DNA of 64,000 nt from Telopea speciosissima (taxonomy: Eukaryota; Streptophyta; Magnoliopsida; Proteales; Proteaceae), in the NCBI RefSeq assembly GCF_018873765.1, contig NC_057925.1, forward strand, positions 62,566,470 through 62,630,469. The letters run 5' to 3'. A program made the translations under genes and the position numbers. The notes under the pieces are model-generated. The model made no database searches, had not been told where the DNA came from, and was given only the letters and a program-made list of their open reading frames with translations. Of this stretch, positions 31,861-44,774 are shown piece after piece. Within the stretch, counting starts at the first letter, position 1. The number at the start of each line of letters is the position of its first letter.

Positions 31861-34800
31861 TTAACAAACTGTACGACCATTGCAAATTGATGCAATATAG
31901 AGATTCTTGGACCATTTTTCCTGTATAAAAAAAAATAAAGATTGCCAGATATTAGTAACAATAATGACGGAGAAATCTGCAAAATTGCCATGACATCAAA
32001 TTCATGCAAACATGCCTTCTCATCTGCATTTAAATCAATTAGTGGAAGAGGTACCAATAATTTAGTGAGATATAATATGTAGACATTTACCTTTACATGG
32101 GTGCTAGGAAAGGCTGAGGTACGCAGAGTTTCTTGTGTTTCATCCACCACTTTACGTTTAGGTATGCTTAATATGAAGGCAGCTTGATCAGGAGTGGCAG
32201 CAGTGGAAGTAATCCTGTAACCACTCTCCCATCGCCGGTGTATTCCTTCACTTGGGTACAAGAAATCAAGTTCCACAACCTTGTACATAAAGCCCAGCAA
32301 CAGAGACAACAAAATATTTAGTTATAGAAGAGTGGTCAATGAAGTTTGTGAACCCTGAACAAAGTCAGGTATTAGCAAGATAAAATTAGCAATCAATAAT
32401 TAAGGCCAACACACCTGGTCTGAATAACCAGAATTCCTTGACATTACTACACCCCAGCGGCTGCCGGCAGTAGTCATGGAGGTTACATGGAAACCTTCTT
32501 TCCATTTCTTATTAATCCACTTGAAGGGGAAAGACTCACTCACTTTGTAGGACTGTTGGGTGTAAGGTGTTCCTATAACATTTACAGAAGACACCATGTA
32601 AGGGACAGAATAATACCTTAACCATTTAATTCTAAAAAAATATATGAAGAATGGAATCTATGATCGATTACGATGAATGAACCATTGATTAAATGAAACA
32701 GGTGTGAACATGTATTCCCTTGTAACTTCAACAAAATTACTGTTTGAGAGAGACCATAAAACCTTCAAAAGATATGAACGATCATAAACAAAATACCCAC
32801 ATACAAATGATTGTATGGCTAGAAAACTAGCACTGAACAGACCATTGAATAACTACTGAAGGGATAACAATCTCACTTGCAGAAGTCAAAATTTTGAAGT
32901 CAATACTGTCTTTCTAGATGGCTAAGTGATTTAAGGAAAAGAAATAACATTCAGAAACTGCAATGACCTTATCTTTCCAGTTCGTCACACACTATTTGTT
33001 CATCAATGTTTTGACTGCCAGGAACTACCACATGAACAAAAGCACAACCAGTAGAGCCCATAATCAAAGCCCATGCCAGATGTACTGGGATTAGAGAATA
33101 CTATTGCTGACAGCTAGCACAGGAACCCCGGGATTGGAGAATGTCTTCTGATTACATATTAGGGATTTGCTTCATAAATCAGGTCTCTCAGGTTCTTATT
33201 CCTCCCTTTTAAATAGCTATCCGATGCCCATTTCCAGATCTAAAGGTTGTTAGCGACTAAGAGAAATGTTCCACTATTTGTAATGCTCTACAAACTGGGC
33301 CCTCCTAAACAACCAGGCCTTTAATCAATCAAACATGACAAGTTGATGCTTAATCTGTGTTTAAGAACTATGATTAAAATTAGGAACACTCTTCATCTCC
33401 TGATGTACCAATGCATTTCTAAACTTTCCTTGAGCAACAAAATTATGAAGGACGGCTAAATGAAGTTAAATATTCCATGCTTCATTCGCGGACCCAGCAT
33501 TTAGTTATGACAATTCAAAATAAATCAAGCAACTAAAACAGGCAGCATTCAAACTTTACAATAAAAATATGAAAAGTCAAAGAGAGCTTGTGAGTATTAT
33601 ATCACACTCATCTCTTTGTTGCTACATCGTTAAAGTTGAAGGTAAAGATGAGAATGGCATGGTATCCTCATTAGTATTTTTGGTTTTTCTCCTGTAGCTA
33701 CATTTTCTGTATTTCTTCCACAAGGCTACATGAGCTACAAAGCTAGACTACTTAAAGACCTCAATCAGCTTGCAAAACAATGAAAGCTCGTCCTACAACA
33801 ATATTGACCATGTAATATAATCGGAAGTACTCTTTACATAAAAAAAAGAAAAAATAAAAATCTGTAATTCGGGATCAGCTACAGACCTTTAGACATAACA
33901 ACCAATGAGCTCCCATTTGCCGCACCAGCTATTGAACTGATGTAATAATTTTTTTCCCACTGTTCCATTATCCAATCCTGGAAAGTACCCATATTCAAAA
34001 TAATGTGGTCAGCAGCAGAACATGAACATGCACAACTCACATATAAGCATATAATAACTGCCACATTTGTAAACCAACCTTATGTAGGAAGACGGCAGAC
34101 AATTCATAAACCTGAGAACAGAAACCTGTTCCAGCATCCATGATCAGGGCCCAGAGATTTGCTGCAGATGCCACACAACTGATGTATAACCCATCCTCAT
34201 TACCCTTCTCTACATGTTGACGAAGCCTTGAATCTGCCACATTGTAGTGATATCTACAGCAATCAGGAAAAAGATTTAATAAATGCCTGCAATCACACTG
34301 GCTTAATGGTATCATAACTTCATAAGTGCTACTGCTTATGAATGTTATACTGGCTTTAAATGATTTAATTCAACAAACACCTATTGGTTCTCTAATCTCA
34401 TGAATGTCTACTGCTTTTCAAACCCACACTCCTTATAGAAGCCCATTTAATAATTTCTAAAATTTCTCATCCTTTCATTTCGTTGTATGTTAGTCTTAGA
34501 TCTGTACTCTCCATGCATTTAAAACCGTTTACAGTCTACATTTAATCTCCCCCATTCTGACAAATCCATATACAAGTTTTATCACCATCCAATACCCTTC
34601 AAAATACGATAAAAGCTTATTGTACACCTCACTCAGCATTCTCGTAGCTTCTCCCTTAACCTTTTTTACATCTTCCCAAGCTTTCTCCTCAACAAATATT
34701 TTGACATAACCTACCAGGAGCTGTTATGCGTGTCTCGAATTCTTGTACCCGTTGCAAAAAATTGGCCTGCTCCAACATTTTTTTTGTGGCAACTCGAATG

Positions 34801-37800
34801 GGATTTTTTTTCTGAGGTCTGTGATGGTAGCAGAGGGCTTGGGCCAATGTTTTCGCCCGCACGGTGCGGTACAACCCAACCAGATGGGTTGACCCGTTTG
34901 GAGCATAGTTATCAAGGTGTCGCCATGGCGTCCAGGCTCCTTGGACGCCATGGCGGGCGCCTTGCCGCCATGGCTGTGTCGCCTTGATTTTTGCCCCTCT
35001 AAAACGCCATGGTCGCCTTCCCGCCTTGATAACTATGGTTTGGAGGAGTATTACCCTGTTTTTCGTGTCTTGTTGTGCAAGCAATTGAAACAAGAGAGAA
35101 AAGGGGGGTTTTGAGTGAGGGTTTCTGGGTGAGAGATCTTGCTGCCCTTTTGGGTGTTCTTGAGAGATTTCCATTGTATCTTCTTCCATTATAATGAATC
35201 ATCTTCAGCTTCGCCCGTGGACGTAGCACATCATATTGGTGTGTGAACAATGTTAAATCTGTTTCTCATCTTTGGTTGTTCTGTTTTGTCTGTTTGTGTT
35301 TCATGGTGTTTGTTTTAACAAGAGCTCATAACTCAAATGGTTGCATGGATTTAATATTAATTGTTCTCCTTAAGATTTCACTATCTAGTACTTTAAAATA
35401 GCATATGAAGAAATTTTTCCCTCCCTCCCACACTGCACTGATGAATCCAACCACGTGTTTTCAACCCAAATGAATTGATTATAACCATTAGCTCTTTTCC
35501 TAAATCTAGTTCACTGAATATCATTCCAAAGCCAATTCTATGGTATCTAGTTGTCTTTAAGATCTTCATTGACTACTATACTATTCTATAATTGCCTTTT
35601 CCTCCATACCTATGTTTTTAATCATCATTTCACCATCTCTTTTTTCCTGTTTCTATTTGGTCTCTTATAGCTTATGCAGCATAGAATTTTCATACTTTAG
35701 TGTATTTTTTAATTTTTTTTTTCTCTACATACACATTTAATTGATTGTCAATTCCCTATCTTTCAAGTTGCTAAGAAACTACTTTCATGGTTCAACCTGT
35801 TTACCACCACTAGTCTGCATGTGGATCCAATGCCTGCTTCTAACCATAACCCAGTGAGGATGCACAGTTGCCTCCATAGAATGATCCAGTAAATTCTTGC
35901 CTTTGCTCATTTTTGCCGAGTGATGATGCAGAATAGCATTTCCGAGAAACAACCAAGTATAAGTCAAAAAGCAACAAAATTTCACGATTCAAGTTAGGTA
36001 GGATTAACTCAGGAGACAAGGGGAATAGTTTCATAAAAATGACAGATATTTGTTTCAATTGCCTCATCAGGAAGTCAACCACTGCAACAAGAAAGAATCT
36101 GCTTATATACCCAATAACAACTTTTTAAGCTAGTTTCATTGCATCATAATGGCTTCAGTGGTTCAGCCACAACAAAAATGGTAAAGGCCAGTCCACATTC
36201 AAAAGATCGCCTTAAGAACTGTGTCTTCAAAGATATAAGAATACCGTTCACTAATAAAAGTTGCAAAATGATTACCATGACAAAGGGAACAGCACATCAT
36301 ATTATGCAAAATTATGTATTACTGTACCTTTGTTTCATGGGTCGTCTTGCATTGTAAACTGAAATCCACTGGGTAGCTGGACTTCCTAATCGCACTTTCT
36401 TCTTAGGTTGCTCATCTTCTTCCAGATTTACAAGCAATCTTCCACGCTTCTGGCCAACCTATTTATGCAAAATAATAAAAGGAGAAGTCATATAAAAAAA
36501 TGGGAAGGATGAATGTTTATCAAATTGATGATTAAGCACTTGAATCATCTCTGAAATGCTTCAGAAACCTCATAACCTTTAAAGCTCCATCAATTCTAAT
36601 TGGCCTCAAGGTGCACGGTTCTATCAGGCTTTCAAAAAGAGAAATAAGCTTAGCATAATTTGGTTCCTCATCAAACTTCATATTTGTCACAACCTCAAGG
36701 AACTGTTTGAATGGAGCAGGACAAAAGCAACACAGAAGCTCAGGAGAAGTGGCCATCTTTTTCTTGCAAACAAGGAAACTCTTATTGTCTCCCTACAGTA
36801 GTAAACATCAGAAAACAGGCGAATATCAGATGAAGTACAACCCATATATGAAAAGAATAATAGCTAGTCCTAGTGGACAATTAAGAACTGGATTAACCTG
36901 ATAGCCCTGCCATGGTAACCTTCCTTTGATTAGAAATATCAACGTATAAGCAAGTGATTCAAGGTCATCCCTTCTGCTCCCTGTCCGACCTAAATGTGCA
37001 TGTACACTAGCATATCTAATTGTTCCCCTGTCAAAGGAGAATATTGTTAATTAGAACATAAAAGCGTAGAGGGTGGGCCTTGGTCCAAAGGTAAGGTTGC
37101 TCCATTTTGACCAAGCGGTCACGGGTTCGAGTCTGGAAACAGCCTCTCTGAAAAAGCAGGGGTGAGGCTGCATACATTATGTGACCCTCCCCAGACCCCG
37201 CAGTGGCGGGAGCCTCATTCACTGGGTACAGGGAAAAAAATTATATATATATGAGCGGACTAAGAGTTTGTCGAGGATCAGAAAATCACAAACCTGAAGA
37301 TGTCAGGCCTCTGGTCATAGTCAACGTGTTGACCCGATGATGCGTCCTTCCATCTAGATGCTGAACCATACACACATTAATGACCCTAGCAAGACTTAGC
37401 AAGAAATTGGGATTTACTCCAAAATAACTAAAACCATCAGATGGAGTTCCAAGTTGATGTAAAAGATATCGAGATTTAATGGACATTGTTTTAACTTGGA
37501 GCGATACTATTCTAGGATTAATATCCAAGTGATAGTGTTACAGATGGTTGGAGACCAGGACGAATAACATACCCAAACCAAGATCGATAAGAAAGAGCTT
37601 CTTTTCATCGGCAGACCCTGGTTGACCAAGCAAGAAATTTTCTGGCTTCACATCCCCATGCACGAACCTAATTTAGAAAGGTGGAAAGGTACAACAAATT
37701 AATAACTTCATGAAATGAAAACAAGCAATAGACTGACCAATACTAGAAAAAAAAAACGCAAAAAAGATTAGGAAGTACCCCTTCAAGTGAAGCTTTTCAA

Positions 37801-39555
37801 GAATTGATATCGATTCCACAGCAATGCATGCCACCATATTGGGTGACATCCTGTTGTAAATATTGAATATGCAAAATACAGTAAGAGATTCACACACCCA
37901 CACCACAAACACACAGCACGAGACAAACACACACACACACACACACAAAGAGAGAGAGAGAGAGGCTCTGTTTCTTACGACTGGCCTACAGAATTCCAAA
38001 CATCCCAAAGACTGGGGCCAAGCATGTCCATCACCTGAATGATTTACTTAATTTCATTCAGAAACAAAATAAGAATTCAAAACACCTTACATTAAGGAAT
38101 TCAAAGTCAAAACTCACTAGAATGTAGTAGTCTCCTTGGCGACCCTTGTAGTGAACCCCGGGTATTCCATAACACCCATTCAGGGTGCTTGGTTGACCAG
38201 AAAGCAAAAAATCAATGATCAAGCTTACGCCAACAAAACAAAAGTTGGAGGCTTAGATTTAGACAACAACAATAAGACACTTACTTGTAAACTTGCCACT
38301 CATAGGGTGGGCCATAATTGCAACCTTTACTGCTACGGTGCTCAAATTTCAAAGCCACCTATTAAGAAACAAATTTTAGGCATCGTAATCTGAAATGCTT
38401 TGAACATGACCTTTATGGTGCTGAATGTACCTCCACAGCATCTGGTCCTGTTCGTTCTGTTCCACCATTCATCCTTCTTCCAACATAGACTTGACCAAAA
38501 CCACCTTTACCCAACTTCCTTTCTATTTTATACATGGGGGAATTACCTACTTGTACCTGCAGGTAGTAAGGGAAAGAGAAGTCTAATCTTAAGAGAAAAA
38601 AAAACTTAGCAACCAAACGATAACAGAAGCTTTAACTTGAAGAACAATAATATGGCAGCAGGAGAGTCAATATTGGCCAAGAATTCATCTACTTGAACAG
38701 AAAAAACTAGAGCTTTTGCATTGCAACTAATGAAGGAGCAAATGGAAAGGAACGAGTCTAAGCAGTCTGTCTATTTCCCAGGACCACAGCCCACATGAGC
38801 TAAAACTGTAAACAGAAAATACTTAGCAAGATAAAGAGGGAGAGAGAGAGAGAGACGAGGGGGAGCAAAGGAAAGACCCATTTGTATTTATGGCAAACTC
38901 AGCTAAGTTTTGAAAATGTGAAAGATCAGTGGATAGGGGAACATAAATAGTACTCTACTGAAGAACTACCAAAATAAATTAAAACCAATAGAGTAGAATA
39001 AGAAGAACAAAATGGCTGTAAAACACACCACTAAATGACCAATGATTGACATCAGTTTTTATTTTAGTTCATTATTCTTAAGAACCGAATTACTTGAACC
39101 GGAATAAAGGGCAAACAGGTGCATACCCTCTCAGGGACTGGAGCTGTGCTTGCCTCCTCCTCAACTCCCATCAGTTTCTCGGCACTTCCACCCTCCATAA
39201 ATAATTCTTTGTCTGCCACCCCCTCTGCCCTCTTGAAAGCTGGTTCGGCTGCTCCAACAGCTGCAGCTTCTGGAAAAACCTCACAAGGAATCTCTGGGTC
39301 TAACTCTATCAGCTTGATACCCCTCCCTCGACCAGCAGCAGCTGGCCTAGCTGGTGTTGCTGCAGAAGGTCCTTTTGCTACTGCTGTGGCATTGCAACCC
39401 CTTCCTCTTCCAGCACCAACTCTCCTTCCAGTTCTATTTTGAGCAGGCGGCACCCAATTTTGTGCTTGATCAAGGGGTTGGGGAGAAGGCTGAAGATCAT
39501 CAAGCCGCTTGGACCTTAACCGAGCTTGCCGGGCTCCACTTCGCAGCTCTGGCAT
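31861..39555 (-). CDS. MLK: MUT9-like / EL1-like casein kinase I-type protein kinase
   Basis: Sixteen coding exons: 39555-39127, 38556-38431, 38358-38285, 38187-38118, 38034-37979, 37850-37779, 37667-37573, 37360-37294, 37027-36898, 36792-36577, 36458-36328, 34253-34079, 33977-33887, 32572-32415, 32279-32091, 31920-31861. All are GT-AG with closing phases; 712 residues, as in the family. It starts [20 protein letters not shown], a basic nuclear-type end. Kinase motifs: GKGGFGQVY (159-167), lysine in VALKFEH (189), HGDVKPEN (279-286), DLGLA (304-308) and [16 protein letters not shown] and DLG replace HRD and DFG, as in this CK1-related group. The C-terminal half is the conserved plant domain ending NLYIASIC. 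Arabidopsis MLK/PPK kinases phosphorylate histones H3/H2A and photoreceptor or clock partners; rice HD16/EL1 controls flowering and gibberellin response. The last residues read NGRTVC where I expect YGRTVS. Confidence 0.95.
34904..35037. mobile_element. MITE, hAT-type, 134 bp
   Basis: The ends are CATAGTTATCAAGG and the inverse CCTTGATAACTATG, followed by GC-rich GCCATGGCG phrases repeated in both orientations. It is flanked by identical 8-bp duplications gtttggag at 34896-34903 and 35038-35045. An 8-bp duplication points to hAT. It sits in the intron between kinase exons 11 and 12. Confidence 0.8.
37068..37231 (+). mobile_element. Au-type SINE (tRNA-derived)
   Basis: It contains an A-box-like GGTCCAAAGGTAAGGTTGCT, a B-box GGTTCGAGTCTGG and the family body GAAACAGCCTCT, AGGGGTGAGGCTGC, CCCCAGACCCCGCAG, GCGGGAGCCTC. 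The orientation is opposite to the kinase gene. It fills most of the 266-bp intron 37028-37293 and ends about 40 bp from the splice acceptor. No clear target duplication was read. Confidence 0.85.
37928..37962. repeat. (CA)n-(GA)n microsatellite in kinase intron
   Basis: About 10 CA units then about 7 GA units lie just 17 bp past the donor side of kinase exon 5. Confidence 0.85.
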
Positions 39556-39566
39556 CCTTTCCCCAT
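39516..39566 (-). promoter_or_regulatory. Overlapping upstream ORF in the kinase leader
   Basis: In the exon that holds the kinase start, an ATG 11 bases upstream of it opens a 16-codon frame ([16 protein letters not shown]) that runs past the main start before its TAA. A four-codon-type mini frame, ATGTGGATGTGA, lies further upstream in the same exon. If the exon start at 39611 is right both are in the mRNA and could lower initiation at the kinase ATG. Confidence 0.45.
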
Positions 39567-40800
39567 GCAAATCACATCCACATTCAATTTCGATGAAGCC
39601 CTGCGAAACTTCTGTACCCACAAAGCAATAGTAGGAAAGCAAATCATGATCGATGACAAGAATAATCATGAAATGAAGCAGAACACTTCCAACTGCATCA
39701 AAGAAAATTTTAAGACAAGAAAATTTGCTCAAAAGAAAACAGGCTCCCCCCCATTCCTGCAGAGAAATCAGTCCTAGAAGTGGAATTCCTAACAGTACTA
39801 GTGGAGAATCAGATTGCTACCCAATGAAGATTTAAAATTAGACTAAAATAACCAAAGGTTCAATAATTGCAAAAATAAAAGAAGGAATTAAACACAAGAA
39901 AACTGCTTACTAAACAAGCAATTCAACTATAGAGACCCCCATTTTTGCAGAAAACAGATTTCCCAATGCACAAACTTCAATATCCACTTTTCGATCACCA
40001 CGTCAGAGGAATCGAATGCAGATTAAAGCGAGATGTATCCATCTGTAGGCATTTGATTTTATTAGGTTTCATTTTTTTTATCTCTCTAATATAGGATTAC
40101 TTTCAAAGAGGGGGGTGGGTGGATGGGAGGGGGTGGAAAGAAAGAAGCTTTAACTGATATTAAGAACAACGAATCCATTAAAACATTGTGCCATGCCGAG
40201 AATTTCTCACTCATCCAAAAAAATAATATCAGATTAAAAAGCATTCCAGAAGCCCATCAGAAGCAATTTCAATAGTGAAACCAAACAAAACAGATTGAAA
40301 TCTATCGGTGTAGATTCTACCTTTCTCCTTTTCCAACACAATCGAATAGAATCTAAAGAAACGTCTGTCTTTCCAATTTCCACATCATTTAAAACAGAAT
40401 CCATCACCATCAAACAGCTTTAACAGTACGACCAAATCAAAATCAAAGCTTTTATTAATTGATCCTTAGCAGAACCAGACATTTCAACACCGATCATTAA
40501 GAAGCAAACTCTAAAGATCAAGTAATCAGTAAAGAAATGATAAAGAATACTCACATATCATCCAAGAGCCGCCGCCAAACCAAAGCAATTCGAAGATGAA
40601 ATCTGTTAAAATGAACCTTTCTACAGGACCATCGTTTCCAGATCAACAATGCTAGTCTCCAACGATTTCTAGTCCATTCAGATTCGATTTTCTAGAACTG
40701 AAACTTCGTCTGAGGATATCAGAAAGCTTCGCTGGATTTGGTGGAGATTGGAAACATATTTAGGTTTTCTTGGGAGGTGAGATGGTGAGATGAATTTAGG
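39567..40800 (-). other. Kinase leader exon, leader intron and first exon
   Basis: The coding exon continues as leader to the acceptor GGGTACAG (exon start 39611). A good donor (GATGATAT|GTGAGT) ends a non-coding first exon at 40555. The leader intron is then 39612-40554, and the transcription start probably lies between 40700 and 40850. The start site is inferred only. Confidence 0.5.
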
Positions 40801-42829
40801 TGAAGATTTGGGAGTTAACATGGCGATGTCCTCTGCGCACTTCTCTTTATCTGGTGTCGGAAATCCTCAGTTTTTTTTTTTTCCTTTTCTTTTCTTTTTA
40901 ATTTTTTTTAATAATTAAAAAAAAAAAAATCGAAAGAAAAAAAAAAAATTTAAGAAAACGAAATTTTGCATGCAAATGTGGCCTTTATTTAATAGTTACG
41001 GATATGCGATTTCGTGTATGAACTTAAATTGACTATCGTACCCTTATTGCTTTTGAATTACTTTAGATTTTACCGCTCATTTGTCTTTCAAATTCTACGT
41101 CATCTCGAGAAATGACAGCGATCCTATGATACTATACCCACGTGAGAGCGATTCCTTAATCGTCGGATGGAAAGGATGTAACATCAATGGTCCCACCAGT
41201 TTGATACAATATTCCAAATCAACGACTAAAAATCTTGACTCTCTCTCGATTGATGAATCCTGTTCATTAAATGAACCTGACATGATTAAAAGTTCCTTAA
41301 GCATGGAATACGGACCAAGATCTACGGCATATAATAAACTAGCATGCTACGTCACACATAGTAAGTAGTCTGTAGTGTGTACTGTGGAATTCCTTTCGAT
41401 GGCGTAACATGAATATGGGAATTGTGTGGAATTTTTTTTTTTTCTTTTTTGGATGCAAGAAATTATGTATAGGAAGGGTGAAATCGTCAGTTCATAAATT
41501 AATATAAGAATCCATTAAATAAAAGTGCTGTTTCCGGACCGAGTTTATAGGCCTTAAGGTGAAGAGACTAGAATTACTTACCAGACTAGAGAGAGAGAGA
41601 GAGAGAGAGAAGGGGTTATCGAGATTTGAATCGATACAGAGCCGGCCCATTTGTCGGCTATTAGTTTACGAGTTTACCCCTCTAAGAAATTATTCCTCCA
41701 CTCTGCCCACAGGACTTGGTAGGTCAGTTGACTCGAGAACTTTGTGGACAAGAACAACTCTCCACTTAGGTATATCAAGTTTTAACCGGGTTTGGATCTC
41801 ATGATCGTTGCAAGGTTCATAGGTCCAAATAGGGAAAACCAGGGTTTTGAAAACCCGGTTTGGGATCAGAATCGGCTTGGATTGATCCGGATTGAATTGG
41901 AATCAGCATATTCTACGTATATAGGGTATTCCCATACAGGCTTGGCCCGATCCGGATCAAGGAGAATTGAGATTGGCCGATTTGAACCAATTCTTAGAAC
42001 CTTGAAGAAAACAGAGGGAGGAGGAGAAAGCATCGGGTGTAAGTCCGTATTAGCCCCCGTATTGTGAAGGCTTTGCGTATGGTTTCATGAGGACGCATAT
42101 CTTTTGATTCCACAGCTGCCTATCCATGATGCCATTTTTTTTTTTTTTGGGTGAAATATCCATGATGCCATTAAGAGTGTTTAGAGAAGCATTTGTGGAA
42201 TCAAAAGGACTCGTTTCATTCCGTAACCATACATGAATAGTCATTACATTTAACATATGAGGAGTTGATTCGGACTCGTTGGGTGTTGGGTGTGTGAGTT
42301 GGATCAACTATCCGTACGTGAAGAGTTATAATTCTTTACATATAGTTTCGTGACAATACATGATTTTTTCTTCCACAAATGCTCAACAAACATTTTTAAT
42401 AGCATTATGAAAGGCATTTATGGAAGCAAAAGATCATGTCTCATCACAAAACTGTACGTGAAGCTTTACATACAATGAGTTGATCGAGACTCAATGTGTT
42501 GAGATGGATTGTGGAACTTAAATCAGGGTTCAAGGAATTATAATTAGATTTGCACACCAAAAAAAAAATTATAATTAGATCGATCGAGTCTGATCAAAAT
42601 CGATCGAGGCCAATCTTGGTTCCTACATTCTGTTTTTTAAGTCGATTTATTTGTTGGTCTCTATTTTTTACCATTATTTCTTCATATTGTTAAGTAAAAT
42701 AACATAAAATCAATGAAACTAATTGGTGGTTTTAAAATGAATTTAAATCAAGGATTCAAAATACTTCTCTTCAGTTTTCCTTAATTTCCGTCAACATACC
42801 ATGTCGTATTGTGGTGTTGTGAGACAGGT

Positions 42830-43560
42830 GCGGGTACATGAGTATTTTCTTCTTGGGTGATGTAGTATTTATAATTAAGATAATGGGTGTCTATGTATAG
42901 ACACATCCCTTAGTGTACTAGTGAAAGATATGATTCTTGGATGAGTCATACCCTTACGTGTACAAAGAGGTACGATACCCCCTATGTATGTGGAGAGACA
43001 TCTCTATATACTTGGGAGAATTATGAGGCCACATCTCTACATATAAAAGACATGTCTATGCATAAGATTGTGCCTTTAGTAAAAGACACTTATACTAAGA
43101 GGTGTGTTCATGATCAAGGATTTAGAATCTTCTATTGAGACTTAATCCTAGCCATTCAAAATAGATAGACACTACCTCCCTCTATAAAAGGAAAGGGTAG
43201 TTAGCACCAACGTACTCACTCAATTTGTATGACACTCTCTCTCTCCCAATTTGGTGAGTAAGAGTGAGTGCACTAATAGCACTATATTTTTATACTCCAA
43301 ATTCCATCCTAGAGTTTCATACTACGGTTTGCCTATAACTCTTTATCGTTTGGATTTGATCACAATTTTGGACATACTTGAAGGGCATAGTAATCAAGTG
43401 CACGCCTACTTATAGAAAGCCAACAAGTTATTGTTGTTATATTGTGGAGGTCATTTTGTATATACTCGATTGCACCAACGAGGGGCAAACACGATATTTA
43501 GGATAGTGTCAAGTGCCATGTCTCAGTCTACATTCACCTTGGAATGTATATACTCATTGT
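42830..43560 (+). mobile_element. Probable LTR-retrotransposon fossil (Copia-type LTR region)
   Basis: A plant LTR-like promoter layout: a TATA box in CTCTATAAAAGG (about 43180), a transcribed leader with CT-rich sequence, and a downstream block (about 43390-43540) that resembles the region after Copia LTRs in plants. No coding domain is present and no terminal duplications were identified, so it is old and fragmentary. The family call is by general resemblance only. Confidence 0.3.
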
Positions 43561-44195
43561 GGTATTTTCAACAAAACATTCTCCAACTGATGCAAGAGGA
43601 ACACTTAAAAGGCAAATAAGTTCATAAGTTTGATTGTCATTTTTTACAATACTTGATACTAGATTTTTGTAGCAAATAATCATAAGTTTATTGAATTTTA
43701 AACATCGGTAGTAATATAACCTCTTTTGCATATGAAGCATTGCAAAATCCTAAGTTTATTGAAATAGAATTTATCATCCACATTAATTAATATATTTTAA
43801 AAAATATGATTTATTTGGTTCTTTATTTGATTTGAAAATAAATAATTTAGTTCGGTTTGACGGATAAAAGATTTTAAATTTTAAAACAAAAATCAAACCG
43901 ATTTAATTTATTTCAATTCGATCTGATTTTAAATGGTCGGTTTTGGTTTCGGTTTCGGTTCTAATTGACACCCCTAGAACTACTAGTAGTAGAATCCACC
44001 ACGGTTTCAGTTTCGGTTCTAGGAAGAGTTCCTTGTACGTGGGTGTAGCCATTGTTGTCCACCGTCATAATCACCACAAATCAGGATCAAAATAATAGAG
44101 GAATGCTACCCAATTCTCCACTATAAATAACTCTTGTCTAATTGTTGTTTGGCTCATAATAATTTTGATTCCATCTACATCACATGGTTACGTTT

Positions 44196-44774
44196 AAGGG
44201 TGTCAATTTGGGATTAGAATTGGGAACCGTCCCGCTAAAACCCAATATCGGATCGTCCCATTAATAAACGGGACAGTATTGGAATTTGATTTTGGTACCG
44301 AATAATAAATGGGACAGGACGGTTCTGGGATGGGATTCCCAATGGTACCAGTACCGGAATATCAATTAGGTACCGAAACCATTTGTATTCTTTCAAAGGG
44401 TCTATTTCATGTTATTGTATTGAAGGTATATGGCAGTAGTTTATCCTCAATAATTCTTAGACTTCGTTTTGAGAAACTTACATGTGATCTTAGGGATTTT
44501 GAAGAAGTAAAACCATGAAATTCATCTTGGATTTGTACTCTAAGTTGCTTTATAGTAATGGAACTATCTTGGAACCATTAAAGTTCTTATCCCTTTTTTG
44601 TCAGGCTTAGAACTAATTAGGAACCGATACCGTCCCGTTCCATTAATAATTGGGATTGAGACTTAGGTCTAATCCCATTTATTAAATGTGACGGTACTGA
44701 GATTGGCACCTTTGACACTGGTACCGGTGTGGACCCATCCTGAATACCGGGAACCGTCCCAATTGACACCCTTA
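44196..44774. mobile_element. Non-autonomous hAT-like element, 579 bp
   Basis: It begins AAGGGTGTCAATTTGGGA and ends with the inverse, TCCCAATTGACACCCTTA; further GGGAACCGTCCC occurs at both ends. Flanks gttacgttt (44187-44195) and gttacttt (44775-44782) look like an 8-bp duplication with one inserted or lost base. The interior repeats CGTCCC/GGGACGG phrases and has no transposase. Confidence 0.6.

Noticed and set aside
34689-35189. 166-codon frame on the minus strand
   Set aside because: It runs across the hAT-type MITE inside a kinase intron and its GC-rich arms account for the lack of stops.
37071-37170. tRNA-like A and B boxes suggesting a tRNA gene
   Set aside because: The body downstream matches the Au SINE and no cloverleaf with an anticodon arm can be formed.
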